Position numbers and translations under genes: made by a program. A DNA stretch of 64,000 bases from Ornithodoros turicata (lineage: Eukaryota; Arthropoda; Arachnida; Ixodida; Argasidae), in contig NW_026999480.1 of assembly GCF_037126465.1 (NCBI RefSeq), positions 1-64,000 on the forward strand. Reading direction: 5' to 3'. The notes beneath the pieces were generated by a model that saw nothing but the letters and a program-made list of their open reading frames with translations, ran no database searches and was not told the origin of the DNA. This document shows positions 45,882 through 56,744 of the stretch, piece after piece; position 1 is the first letter of the stretch; every line of letters starts with the position of its first letter.

Positions 45882-46485
45882 CAGTTATGGCCACTAACTA
45901 CTTTGCAATTAAGTAGATTAACTAGTAGTTCAGCCACTGTTCAGGGGAGTAGTTAAAACTACTTCTTTAGCTACTGCAATGTAGTTTAACTACATCTATA
46001 ACTACTTAATGTTGTCCATCAACATCAATCCCTCGTAGTGTTCTTGGACACCTAAATATGAATCACGAGCAATGATAAATTTTGGCTGAAGCCATTGCTA
46101 CATCGTCAAATGCAAAGCTTGCGGCGAGATTCTTTCTGTGCCTGCGCGATAAACTAAGTTGCAGAATTATTTCGCAGCAAATGAGGCTTCACTAGACAAG
46201 CATTAAAAGTGAAGATTTAGTACACATGCACGACACAATTGCTCTGCACGTAAGCTCTCGTCAAACAAGTAGCTCGAGGTAAAAGTCGGAAGCACAATCG
46301 TGCCGTAAAGCTTGCGGCAAAATCGGAAGTAGTTGGCGCTTTCAGTAACCTAACTACTGTATTTAACTACTCAAAATAGCAGTTTAACTAGTAGTTGCCA
46401 CCACATTTCTGCAAGTAGTTGATAACTACTTTTTAACTACAATCAGGTAGTTTAACTACATGTTGTTAGCTACTGGCCATCACTG
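45882..46485. mobile_element. hAT-like MITE with TAACTAGT-type internal repeats
   Basis: Ends CAGTTATGGCCACTAACTAC and its inverted partner GTTAGCTACTGGCCATCACTG. 8-bp flanks CCACCAAC / CCATTAAC (6 of 8 identical). Both subterminal regions are packed with GTAGTTTAACTAC-like repeats, a pattern of hAT transposase-binding ends. Confidence 0.75.
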
Positions 46486-47449
46486 CCATTAACGGGGTAC
46501 TGATGGAAGCTCCGACTCACTGTTTCTCAGAGGGTCGACTATGTCCGAATGGGTTCCCAGTTGAGACGGAAGAGGTGTCAGTGAGAAGTTCTTGGCGAAA
46601 TCTTGCTTAGATGTTACCCTTCTGAAGAAATATGATATGCAGTGTTCAACGTAACTCGTTACAGTAACTAAGTTCTTTTTTTTTTGGTAACTTGTAACTT
46701 AACTCGGTACTTTTGCACCGTGGTATCTTTTGGAGGTAAAAAAAAAATCTGAATCCCATGATTTCTTTCTGAGTACTCTTCCAAGTCTGCGCGCCTCAAA
46801 ATATTTTTAACACCTCCTACACTGCAGAGCTGAACAGTTTAAATAGCTCTGAAAACATTGCGGAGTTTCGTAAAACATTCCAAAAGTTCCCGAAATTTTT
46901 CAGTTTTCTCGGGGCATAAACTCTCGATAAAAAGTGTCCATCAACCTTCAACTGGTCTTGGCACGAAAGTATTATGCTTTCTCTTCACTCAGAAGAGATT
47001 TGGTTGGAATTCGCGCAAAAGCTATTTTGTTAGAATGTTTTTTCGCCAGGTAGCTTACATATCAAATTGCAATCTTCAAGAGGCGGCCATGGCGCGAAAA
47101 AAAAAATTTTGCGGCAAAAATAAGCTGGGAGTACATTGGCTGCATGGGAACAATCAACCACAATTTATTTGAAAGAAATCGGGGATGGTCAAGCGCAATG
47201 TCTGGGACGTTTGGCATGGAATGACCCAGCTATTATGGGACACAGGAGTGGTGAGGGACGATATGTTCACTCTTGACAGCAATTTTGAAAATGAGCAAAA
47301 AAGATGGAACCCTCCTCATGTGGGGCATGTTGCAACACCCGCTGTGGCTAGACGTACGCTGGACAGTCCATGATATGAGGAACTAGACTCAATTACCTCA
47401 ACTAACGGAACCTATGACCTAGAGGTGTACTAACTTGCTATCTGATTTG
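46486..47449. other. Intron/intergenic DNA, transposon scraps
   Basis: A fragment with AACTCGTTACAGTAACTA and GTAACTTGTAACTTAACT at about 46640-46710 looks like another hAT-MITE end. Otherwise nothing is supported. Confidence 0.4.
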
Positions 47450-47518
47450 GAAAGTAACGATGAAAGATGAAAGTCACTTAAGAAGGTTAGCTAGCTGTAG
47501 GACTCAAACCCACATCTT
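47450..47518 (-). repeat. tRNA-derived SINE fragment, inverted
   Basis: Minus-strand sequence with GGTTTGAGTCCTACAG, head to head with the copy at 47520. Confidence 0.5.
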
Positions 47519-47519
47519 C

Positions 47520-47685
47520 TGGATGTGCCATGGGTTCGGGTCCTACAGCAGACTAACCTCTTCAATGGCTTATCCATCTTTCATCGTTAATTTCTTAGGC
47601 ACTTTAGGCTTTGTACGTATTTGTCCTTTCGATGTTGTTCCAGCCTCGGAACATCAATTACTGTCTCATGTTGCAAACCAAGCTA
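47520..47685 (+). repeat. tRNA-derived SINE copy 2
   Basis: Contains GGGTTCGGGTCCTACAG, TTTCATCGTTAATTTCTTAGGCA and TTGTTCCAGCCTCGGAACATCA, matching 44563-44720. Confidence 0.6.
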
Positions 47686-47874
47686 ACTTGCACTAACGAA
47701 ACCTAAACTAACTTAACCTATAAGAACTACGACACTGCGTGAATAAAGGCGACTTGTGGAATGGTGACGCCAACGTGCCCAGCCGATGTCACTCGGTACA
47801 TACCGTATATTAATAACAAACTTTTTTAAAAACCGTTGTTGCCGTCATTGTTACAGTGGCTGATTAACTGCCGC

Positions 47875-47970
47875 ATTTTAAAAGCGATAAAACCCCAATG
47901 CTGAAGATACAAAAGGGCGACACACACACGTAGCACCCCTGCACTGGGGTTTTATCGCTTTTTAAAATAT
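47875..47970. repeat. Short fold-back (hairpin)
   Basis: TTTTAAAAGCGATAAAACCCC at about 47877 and its complement GGGGTTTTATCGCTTTTTAAAA at about 47945 could form a long stem with a 45-base loop. Confidence 0.6.
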
Positions 47971-49251
47971 ACCGCCAAACAGCAGTTTTTTTTTATTACA
48001 CTCTGGCACTAATGTCAAATTACATGAGAATGTCGTGTCACATGGCGGCATTGTGACATTCAGTAGAGCATCACATGGGACACAACAAGTCAGGACAGGA
48101 GAGAGACAGAAAGAAAGAGAAAATGCATTATTGCGGCGAAGGGACCCTGACTCCTGAGAGAAGAACACAAGTTCCGAGACTAGGGAACACGAAAGGACAG
48201 ACACAACACGAAGTCTCGTGTTCCCTGGTCTCGGGGTTTTACATTATGCATCATCTTCACCAGCTCGCTTGATTCTTAGCCATTTTTTTTCATTGACAAC
48301 CTCCCAGACATTCCAGAACATCCTCACAGTCACAAACATCCACATGATATTTCACGTGTAGCGTGTTCATGAAAGCGTTGACTAACGTAACATAGCGCAA
48401 CATAAACAGCGTTATATTGAACACTTTTTATTGTGTGTCGTAACTTTGAAACTTTTGTCGAAGGTTTAGGTCTTACCTTGTCGGGGCGCAAGCGCCTGTC
48501 TGGCTCCGGCTTCATATGATTCGAAACTTTTTAGGTTGCGCGTCTGAGCCCGTTAGAGTGTTTCGTTTTTTCGCGCTTCGTTTGCTTCATTTGCACACGA
48601 CAACAAACTCAACCAGTCTCTAGGGTTTCAATCAGTAGAAAGTCAACTTTTCGCTCCGATATTCACCGTGTCACATTCACAGCCTACCTTTTAAATGCAT
48701 CAAAACATTGCGCTTTGTTTCCCATTTTCATTCAAACTTTTCGCAACTGAGGGCCCGGCATAGAGATGCGAAATGCTGCTGCCGACGGTGTTGGATGGCG
48801 CTAACTGTAAAATGCCGTCAGAGCTCTGAATGCCGTAAAATATGGAAACATTGTTCCAGGTTAATAAGATCCTTATTTATTTATTTATAGCACACATATT
48901 AAAGAACCCAAGCTTGACTTTTAGCTGCATCCAACGTCCAAGAACCAATTCAATTAAAATAACTTAGGTGATCAACACGTTTTTGTTTTCTGGCGTGTAT
49001 AAAAATTAACGCCATTTTAATGTTATCGGAAATTAAATTCTTCAAAATAAGTTATAAAGACACCAATCTTATCGTTCTCAGGCGTATTATTATATTTCAT
49101 TCCTTTTTTTACCGCCATACAGAGCAATTTTATTATTCTTGGACCTATCATTATTCTTCCTTACAGTTAGCGCCACGCAAGGACATCGGCACCATTCTTT
49201 CCTCCTCCTCCTTTCCTACATGGCGGCAATCAAACACGTAAACAAACATAC
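47971..49251. other. Probable first intron of the minus-strand gene
   Basis: No exon or repeat end recognised, apart from a TTATTTATTTATTTATA run near 48870. Confidence 0.35.
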
Positions 49252-49305
49252 GGTGCATGTCTAGTTTAGCGGCGCCACTCGATTTCAAACTTCCAATCTA
49301 CATAC

Positions 49306-49418
49306 CTGCATAGAATTTTGCATGGTGCATCGTAATCCAGAATAATCAAGCGGCGGTCGGTTCCACAAATTCCTCCAGAGATCAGTTTCCCCTGGAAAGT
49401 TTCGGCAGCGGCGACCAT
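49306..49418 (-). CDS. First coding exon of the minus-strand zinc-finger gene
   Basis: ATG at 49418. 113 nt ending at donor TGCAG/GTATGT (intron from 49305). The reading begins MVAAAETFQGKLISGG and ends ...PCKILC plus two bases, which join in frame to the exon at 45781. It is the same, apart from very few changes, as the right-arm exon. In the opposite direction the arms show only a short spurious frame. Confidence 0.68.
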
Positions 49419-49879
49419 GTCATCTCCATGCGCCCATTGTTTACCTATGACAGCTTACGCACACCTTGCACTCTTCCCAGCACGCCTTTCGCCTGTTCGT
49501 TGCTAAGACGCACAGCAACTCCGCTATCGGACGACAGTCGGCCTCCTCCTCACGCAATTGCTCCGCGCCAAAATTGGCACTGTCTTCTGTCAGCACAGTC
49601 TCGAACAACTGCGGGGGGGGCTACCGCCCCCCCCGGACCCCCCCCGCGTTTAATATGTACTGACCTGGCCTAACCCAACCTCACTATACTTCGTTTAGTG
49701 AGGGAAGCCAAGCTCTATGGCTGATGCGTAGGAGTACCACAAATGATACCCGTCGAGATCTAGTGCTTTCATTGTGCATTCTTGGCAACGAGCGAGAGGG
49801 AACAGGCGAAATGCATGCTGGGAAGAGTGCGAGGTGTGCGTAAGCTGTCATACGTAAACAATGGGCGCATGGAGATGAC

Positions 49880-49992
49880 ATGGTCGCCGCTGCCGAAACT
49901 TTCCAGGGGAAACTGATCTCTGGAGGAATTTGTGGAACCGACCGCCGCTTGATTATTCTGGATTACGATGCACCATGCAAAATTCTATGCAG
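49880..49992 (+). CDS. First coding exon of the plus-strand zinc-finger gene
   Basis: ATG at 49880, 113 nt, donor TGCAG/GTATGT at 49993. Same peptide start MVAAAETFQGKLISGG as the left arm. It joins in phase to the acceptor before 50743. Confidence 0.68.
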
Positions 49993-50046
49993 GTATGTAG
50001 ATTGGAAGTTTGAAATCGAGTGGCGCCGCTAAACTAGACATGCACC

Positions 50047-50742
50047 TGGGTCTTGACAACTATATGCTCGCTTTTGCCAAATGGGCGCCTAGCTTGATGT
50101 ATAATGATGAAGCATAATACATCGGCTGGGCATTCTTTTGTTGGCGTCCCCATTCCGCAAGTCGGCTTCCTTCATGCAGTGTCGTGGTTGTTAGATTATG
50201 TTCCGTATGTGTTTAGCTTATTCTAGTCTGGGACACCCTGTATGTGCTCTTCCTACTTGGATGGTACTTTGTCATATACTGTGAATATATAAATTAATTG
50301 AGCGAGTCTTCATGCACACACACATTGAGAATTCTATTTACATAGTCATTGTTATAAAATTGCCTGCCAGCTAAGCAGATGTTGTATACTGCACAAAACT
50401 GCCCATGGCTTCCTGGTGTGTAAGTGTTGGAAAGGGGGAAAATATTAACCTCGTTCATCACACTTTACGCCTTCCAAATGTTACATCTTGAATCTGGGAA
50501 ATAGTTAAATACGTGTATCATGTTTCTTCGGAAGGAAAAAGAAGTCCAAGCAATATTTCGTCAGGAACTTCTCTCCAACACCTCTTCAGTTTCAACGTGG
50601 CTGACCCTTTAATAAACGGTGAGTCGCCGTTTTCATTAATACACTGTTCAGGGACTTCATGTTCTGTGAGCGTACGAAAACTGTCGCTGTATTTGTTTCA
50701 CCTCGGGACCCAATTTTCTCTTTTAAATTTACGTGGGATGAG
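50047..50742. other. Probable first intron of the plus-strand gene
   Basis: No exon or repeat end seen. Confidence 0.4.
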
Positions 50743-50938
50743 GACAGCACTCCACATTAAAGAAGAGGCAAGAGATTCTTGTGACTTCGAGTCATCACGT
50801 GCCAGGCCCTTTGGAATCACAACTCCAAGAAAATGCTGTTCTCTCTGGAGTTCCGCGATCAGCCCGTGAGAGTGAAATCGGAACCACCTGATGTTGCATG
50901 CCTGCCACAACAGGGCCAGGTACATCAACAGCACTGTG
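50743..50938 (+). pseudogene. Exon with VKSEPPD motif, frameshifted (plus-strand gene)
   Basis: Acceptor GATGAG before 50743, donor CTGTG/GTGAGT at 50939. Homologue of 45591-45781. The entry frame gives IKEEARDSCDF but meets a stop at about 50867. The conserved RVKSEPPDVA...VHQQHC part lies in another frame. The intact donor here contrasts with the lost donor on the left arm. Confidence 0.6.
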
Positions 50939-51283
50939 GTGAGTATGCTTCAGGAGGTGATACTTATTGTAAAGTCCGTGTAAAATTTACACTCAGGTGG
51001 GGAATGTTTTATAGATAGTGTGTGACTTTTTCTAGTTAAATACTTGAAGCGAATTCGGGAGGGAAAAAATCGTCCACTGTCATGGTTCCACTAGTCCTTC
51101 AAACACTCGAATGCCCTAGAATTTGAAAATGCAATTTTTCGAGGTTTCGAAAACCTGGGAATTTTCCACAGTCCTTGAGAACTCTCAACTTTGCATCTTT
51201 TTTTTTTTTTTTTCTTTCATATTCTCATGGGGCTGGTAGTGCAAATTCTGCTTATGCAGAGCTATCCGTCGTTTTGAACTATA

Positions 51284-51797
51284 CCGTAATTTTACGATTT
51301 TTTCCCCATGAGCGCTCTGCGGCTTATCTGCTGACTTTTTTTTCTGGTACCTTCCCCACATGCCGGTTTTAACGAAAGGGCTAACAGTGTCTCTGGAACA
51401 GCGCTGCCCTGACGATGCACAAACAGTGCGTAACAGGGATGGGTCCACATTCGAATAGATTGATCTTCCTGGTGGATTCCCCCAAGCAGCTTTAACGAAA
51501 GTGGTGACAATGATTCGTGTCTTCTGGAAGACCACTGACCCATCAAGCCATGAAAAACACACAACAAGGGCACAATCCGATCTTGGTAGAACTCTAGAGC
51601 TGACCTCCTTCGTTGTACACCATGACGACCCCAGAGTATGAACCACAGGGTTTATGGCCTTCTCTATGGCCTCCTTAGTTGCACAATTCAGTCGTTTCGT
51701 AACGCCCGTGGCTTATCTGCCAGAAAATTTTCAAAACGTCCCTAAAGACGCGTCCTGCGGCTTATCTGCGGTGCAGCTTATACGCGTGAAATTACGG
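51284..51797. mobile_element. TA-flanked MITE with CCGTAATTT ends
   Basis: Starts TA/CCGTAATTTTACG and ends CGTGAAATTACGG/TA. Subterminal GGCTTATCTGC motifs occur near both ends. A related, end-truncated copy in opposite orientation is at 52365-52830, sharing GACACGAATCA and CCCTTTCGTTAAAACTGGC. Confidence 0.75.
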
Positions 51798-52364
51798 TAG
51801 TTTCAAAACCATGGGTGTAAGCACTCTTTGCAGTAGGAATCTAACCGAGCAATTCAAACCAAATTAATTCTTACAACGCTACCACTTAGAAGAAAAACAC
51901 ACTGAAAACAGAGCCGTCTGGCAACAACGAGTGGGATCCCAGAAAGGATGCAAAGAGTGACATCCAATGAGACAGCAGGAGACGAGCACGCATCCCTATC
52001 ATGACTGTGCGCGTTTGGGATGTGTCCGATCGTAGTGTTCTGAATGTGCACGGCATGACGCTGCATTTTTCAATAGCGATTCACTCAACTGTGGTCCACT
52101 ACAGTTCCCATAAATTTTCTACTGACAACAATTATCATCCTGTCCTTGGGACAAGGACGCCAGGCCACTTCGCAACGCGCATTGTATTTTGCCAATCTGA
52201 CACGTGATGGGAATTCGGGGCAGGGAGAAATCTGGTTCAACAGGAACCAGTCATATAGGGATTCTCGCAAGGGGATAATTGGTGTTAATCGGGTTTAACT
52301 CGAAAAACTAAGACCCTGTTTATAGAACGCTCTTGGGTTAACATGACACGGTAATATTCCACAG

Positions 52365-52830
52365 ATGTACCGTAATTTCACTCGCATAAGCCGCGCTTGC
52401 AGATAAGCCGCAGGGCCCATTTTTAGGAACATTTTGAAAATTTTACCAGCAGATCAGCCGCGGGCAATAAGACTCAACTGATTTATGTGACAAAGGAGAC
52501 CGTAGGGAAGGCGATAAACCCTGCGGCCCATATTCTGTGGTCGACACGGTGTACAACAAAAGAGTTCTAGTGTTCTAGCAAGATCGGATTGTTCCCTTGT
52601 TGCGTGTTCTTCATGGATCGACGGGTCAGTGACCTTGCAGAAGACACGAATCACTGTTACCAATTTCGTTGAAGCTGTTTGGGGGAAGGCACCAGGAAGG
52701 TCAGTCAACTCAAATGTGGACTCGCTCCTGTTTCACATTGTTCGTGCCCTGGCAGGGTGTAGCTGTTTCGGAGACACTGTCGGCCCTTTCGTTAAAACTG
52801 GCTCGGCCACCAACACAATCTCGTAGAGTC
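52365..52830. mobile_element. Truncated copy of the CCGTAATTT-ended MITE
   Basis: Begins TACCGTAATTTCACTCGC with ATAAGCCGCAGGGC. Runs parallel to the reverse complement of 51284-51797 and breaks off after CCTTTCGTTAAAACTGGC. Confidence 0.7.
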
Positions 52831-53368
52831 CGGCGCAGGGAATTACTATATCCTGTACTGTCAAACTTGGGCTGCAGGACAACAGTCATGCAGATGATCG
52901 TTCCATGCACTTGTCCAAAATCATTTGAAAGTGACTGTTCAATGCATATATTACGTGCATATACGAGCAAAAAAGCGTGCGGGCACGCAAACTCAATGTG
53001 GATCATCAAGAACCATTTGTGCCCTAATCAATCGAGCGAGGTATTCTGCTTTTCTCGTCTAAGGTTTTCACCGTTGGTTGCTAGGTATTCACTGAGCTTC
53101 GTGAGATAAGGTGCTAGTCTTTTTTCTTTGCCGGTCGATTATGCACCTTAATGTCGAAATGCCATTCAATATGAATCTGTATTCTAATGTACTGTGTTCT
53201 AACGTAATAACACGTACAAATAAAACGGGAAAGCTGCGCAGATATGTCAGCATTGTGCCACGATTCTTTCCGTGTCTAAGAAAAATTCCGTAAGTGGGAC
53301 CTTCACCAAGCATACCCACCCCCCCACCCTCGCACTGAAAGCTCGGCATCCCTCCAGCAGCGAACAAG
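52831..53368. other. Probable intron, no feature seen
   Basis: No supported gene. Confidence 0.35.
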
Positions 53369-53740
53369 ATGAAGAACAATTGTTGTGTGGTGAAATGTGC
53401 GTTCACCTATGAAGCGCTCCGCCTGGAACAGAATTTTCTTTGTTTCCTTGGCAGCCTCGTGAAAAGGAGAGAAGTCTGAAGCGCCGTTAAACGTACAGTA
53501 AAAACGTTGCAGTGAAACGTGTTCGCTTGCAGTGACGTTAACCACTGTCGGGAAGCTATGCAAACTTCATTCATTGTTGCTTTTAGTGAAGATAGATCGC
53601 CGTGGATGCCCAACAAATAACACTGTTATATGTAATCACCATTTTGCTGATGGTGCTAAGTCAAATGATCCGAGAAGTACTTCGTATGTTCCGTCTATGT
53701 CCATTTTTGCACGGGAGCATGGACCCTCCAGCTGTACATG
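53369..53740 (+). pseudogene. THAP-domain remnant
   Basis: ATG 53369 opens NNCCVVKCAF, the first Cys pair of a C2CH THAP finger. After frame disruption, NTVICNHHFADGAKSND and TSYVPSMSIF (53600-53715) match the second half of the domain: Cys-x2-His, then the (A/V)P(T/S)xF signature. A stop near 53478 and a frame change separate the halves. Probably from a P-element or THAP-transposase relative. Confidence 0.72.
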
Positions 53741-54275
53741 TAGACGTCATACATCATTGTCTTTCACGATAACACTATTGGGCATGCAGAACAGCCATGA
53801 CTGGTGCTCTAATATTACACACGTGCCACATCTCTGCGCTCTACAGTCGTAGTCGTTCTCAAACTGGATGATGGCACACAGCTCCACGTACAGCCCATAG
53901 CTTACTGCTTTTGTGTTCTGAAGATTGATGTGCTTACGGTGGACGTGATGCAGCAGGCCGCATATAGGCAACACCGCAGAGTGTGCTATGAGCCCTGGGA
54001 AAAGTACCCACTCCTCCCACTAGGGGATTCGCTTGTGACGCCCTCTATAGGCGTATGCCCCTTCACCCTTCCGAAACCCAAATCCTTTCCCCCAACAACC
54101 CTTTCCCATGCTTCCATTCGCTGTGGTGTAGTCCTGACTTTTCGTTATTAGCGACAGCGCACACCTCTAGGTGCAATATAGCTAAACTAGGTTCAGAAAA
54201 AGTACGGAGGTGGTCGTCATGTGACCCGAAGCCTCGCAATGTGGCTTACTTCTCTCCTTTTTTGTTTTACTTCAG

Positions 54276-54428
54276 GAGTGACAGCTGGGACGTGTGACAT
54301 TAAAGAAGAACCTCGAGAGGAATCTTCAAAGGAACATGCAATCGTGGAAGTCAAAACGGAGCCTTATCACGTTACGATCTTGACTGGACAGGACCAAATG
54401 GGACGCAAGTGTGATTCAACATCAGAAG
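54276..54428 (+). CDS. Exon with IKEEP/VKTEP motifs (plus-strand gene), copy 1
   Basis: Acceptor TTACTTCAG, donor AAG/GTAAAT, 153 nt, phase 1-1. Encodes VTAGTCDIKEEPREESSKE and VKTEPYH. Very close to 44341-44493 on the other strand. Confidence 0.7.
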
Positions 54429-54695
54429 GTAAATACAAAATGGTCGAGGACATTTAGTCAACACCAAACTCAATAGCGTGACAAAAAGAGGGATACAACA
54501 GAAATGCACTTTAGTTTTCTGACAGACAGGTATCACCTTTCATGCACACGTTCTGTTCAATGGAAGATTCTGAAAGTTATGGAAAATAAACGTGGAGATT
54601 CTTTATCAAATTTCACATCACCGTTGCATCTCAATATAAGGAAATAGATAATGACCAAGTTGCATTTTTTGTGCTCATGCGGCTCCACTGTAATA

Positions 54696-55361
54696 CAGTA
54701 GAATCTCGATGATACGAATCTCACGGGGTCGCGGAAAAAATTTTTATCATCCGAAATTCGTATCAAACGAATTAAACCAAAATAAAAATTGAGGCAAGAA
54801 AATTGACAGTGACTGTTCATTTTCCATTACTGTGAATGAAAGAGGTCGGTTGTAACGCTTTTATGTCACTGACTTGCGGAATGGTGACGCGTAATGTTGC
54901 CACAAGTTGTCCTGATATTTTCCCTCCACGTGTTCTGGGGTTCTGGTAGCTGTTTTCCGCCAGAGCGATGTCACCCCAAGCAGCACAATGTACTGAAAGT
55001 CGAGTGCAATAGGGGTGGACGGGTAGGTGGAAGGCCTTGAAAAGAATTCTGAAACTAAAGAACATTAATAAGACACATACCGTCCACCCCTATTGCACTC
55101 GACATTCAGTACATTGTGCTGCTTGGGCACCCTCCCTTTTTGAAAGACGCAGCAGCATGACTCGCGCGCTCTCGCATCACGGGGGAACGACCTCTGTCGC
55201 ATCCTCGGCTCATTCGTATCATCCGTAAAGGGAAGATAACGTGTTCGTATCATCCGAACTCTAATACATGGGAAGAATAGGCATTCCGGCCGGGACCGGA
55301 AAAGAATTCGTATCATCCCGAAATTCGTATAATCCGTGATCGTATCATCGAGATTCTACTG
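54696..55361. mobile_element. Tigger/pogo-like MITE with nested fold-back
   Basis: Ends CAGTAGAATCTCGATGATACGA and its inverse, flanked by TA. Repeated ATTCGTATCATCC motifs occur near both ends. The middle (about 54975-55127) contains an inverted repeat AGCAGCACAATGTACTGAA...GTGGACGG, a second element inserted inside, with relatives at 29385. Confidence 0.85.
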
Positions 55362-55756
55362 TAGATGTCTTCCATGTGTTTCGCCTCTCTTTCCTAGTTA
55401 CGCAGTTGTTAGGAATTCTTGTTAGTAATTAAGTATTATGTGCAAAATCCGAGCTTCGAAAACTGCCATCGATTCTGAAGCCATTCCAGAGGTGTTCAAC
55501 CATGTTAGTTCTTCTGGATTTCTGATGCGTTTGAAAAATCCGCATTTAAAAAAGGGATTTCACTTGGCGTGCTGAAAATAAATCTGGATTTAAAGTGACT
55601 TGATTTACTCGAATAAATTTAAACTCGGACCTCATTCGGATTTGATTTAAATCCGTTTTGTCTCCTCAAATCCCCCACACTGTACTTAGGTGGTTGTCAT
55701 GTGACTCGAAGCCTCGCAATATGTCTTACTTCTCCCCCTTTTTGTTTTACATTCAG

Positions 55757-55903
55757 GAGTGACAGCTGGGACATGTCCTATTAAGGAAGAACCTCGAGAG
55801 GAATCTTCAAATGAAGATCCAATCATAGAAGTGAAAACAGAGGCTTACAATGTTCCAGTCTTGGCAGAAGAGGAACAGATGTGCTGTGACCCAACATCAG
55901 AAG
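55757..55903 (+). CDS. Exon with IKEEP/VKTEA motifs (plus-strand gene), copy 2
   Basis: 147 nt, acceptor ACATTCAG, donor AAG/GTAAAT, phase 1-1. A tandem duplicate of 54276-54428 with more divergence (CPIKEEPREESSNED, VKTEAYNV). Because the phases match, duplication of this exon adds a segment without breaking the frame. Confidence 0.65.
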
Positions 55904-56744
55904 GTAAATACAAAATGGTCAAGGACATTTAGTCAACACCAAACTTAATAGCATGATACGTATGGACAAAAAGTGACATGCAACGGATACGCTTTTCAGT
56001 TTTCTGTTCGTTACATGTGAGCTTTCCAGCATGTATGGAAGATAATCAAACTAGGCAAAACAGACCTGGTTATCCTTTATACAATTCCACATTACTGCAA
56101 CTATTGACTGCAATGCAACTAGACTTTGACTGCATAAACAACTGCACATAACGATGTTTGTGAGCGAGAAGGTAAGGAACAGTAGATGAGACCAGAGGAA
56201 TCAAGTGCAAAATAATTCATGGTGCACAGTGTGTCTCCATTCATGTGCTCCCACAACGTTTAGCCCTAACAAGTATGCTCTACATGTTCTAGTGCTACTG
56301 TATTGAAAAGTACAGTGCTGGACAAAATTTTACTAAACATGCTTCGGTGCATTCCTTTTCCAGCCCTAGCAGCGAATAGGACCATGCGGACTTGCAAACA
56401 GGTGACTGGGTTACCCAGGCACATGTCTGTAACTCTGTACAGTCCAATAGACCTTATGCATAATAGCGTGACCCATTGATATAGACAGGAGCAACCCGCC
56501 ATTTTACGTACTGCTCCTATGGATGCTATACGGAGCCCCATTCCAAGTCAACGCTAGCTTGTTTAGTGCCTCTGTCCTCATCGTGTGTATGGTTTCGTCT
56601 GTTTATTTTCGTGTTGTCCCATCGCACTTTTGTCGTTGATGACAGCGTGTCAGACACTCGGCTCATCCTTTCTCGTGATGGGAACTGGACGAAGAACTTG
56701 TATCCGATATCCTTAATAACCGAGGTCACAATAAGGGAGTACTA
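55904..56744. other. Intergenic or intronic DNA, no feature seen
   Basis: No finger exon for the plus-strand gene was found before the window shows other genes. Confidence 0.4.

Larger units (their letters stand above)
49252..50046. repeat. Large inverted repeat at the centre of a head-to-head gene pair
   Basis: The left arm 49252-49508 and right arm 49781-50046 are reverse complements with few changes (one 10-bp insertion in the right arm). The spacer of about 270 bp contains C-rich runs (CCGCCCCCCCCGGACCCC). Each arm carries the same first coding exon and donor, transcribed outward, so the spacer and arm ends should hold a shared divergent promoter. Confidence 0.88.

Noticed and set aside
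49428..49881. Inward-facing frames MSSPCAHCL...MTAYAHLALFPA in both palindrome arms
   Set aside because: They run opposite to the exon/donor signals and diverge in length and C-terminus. Their similarity is just that of the arms.
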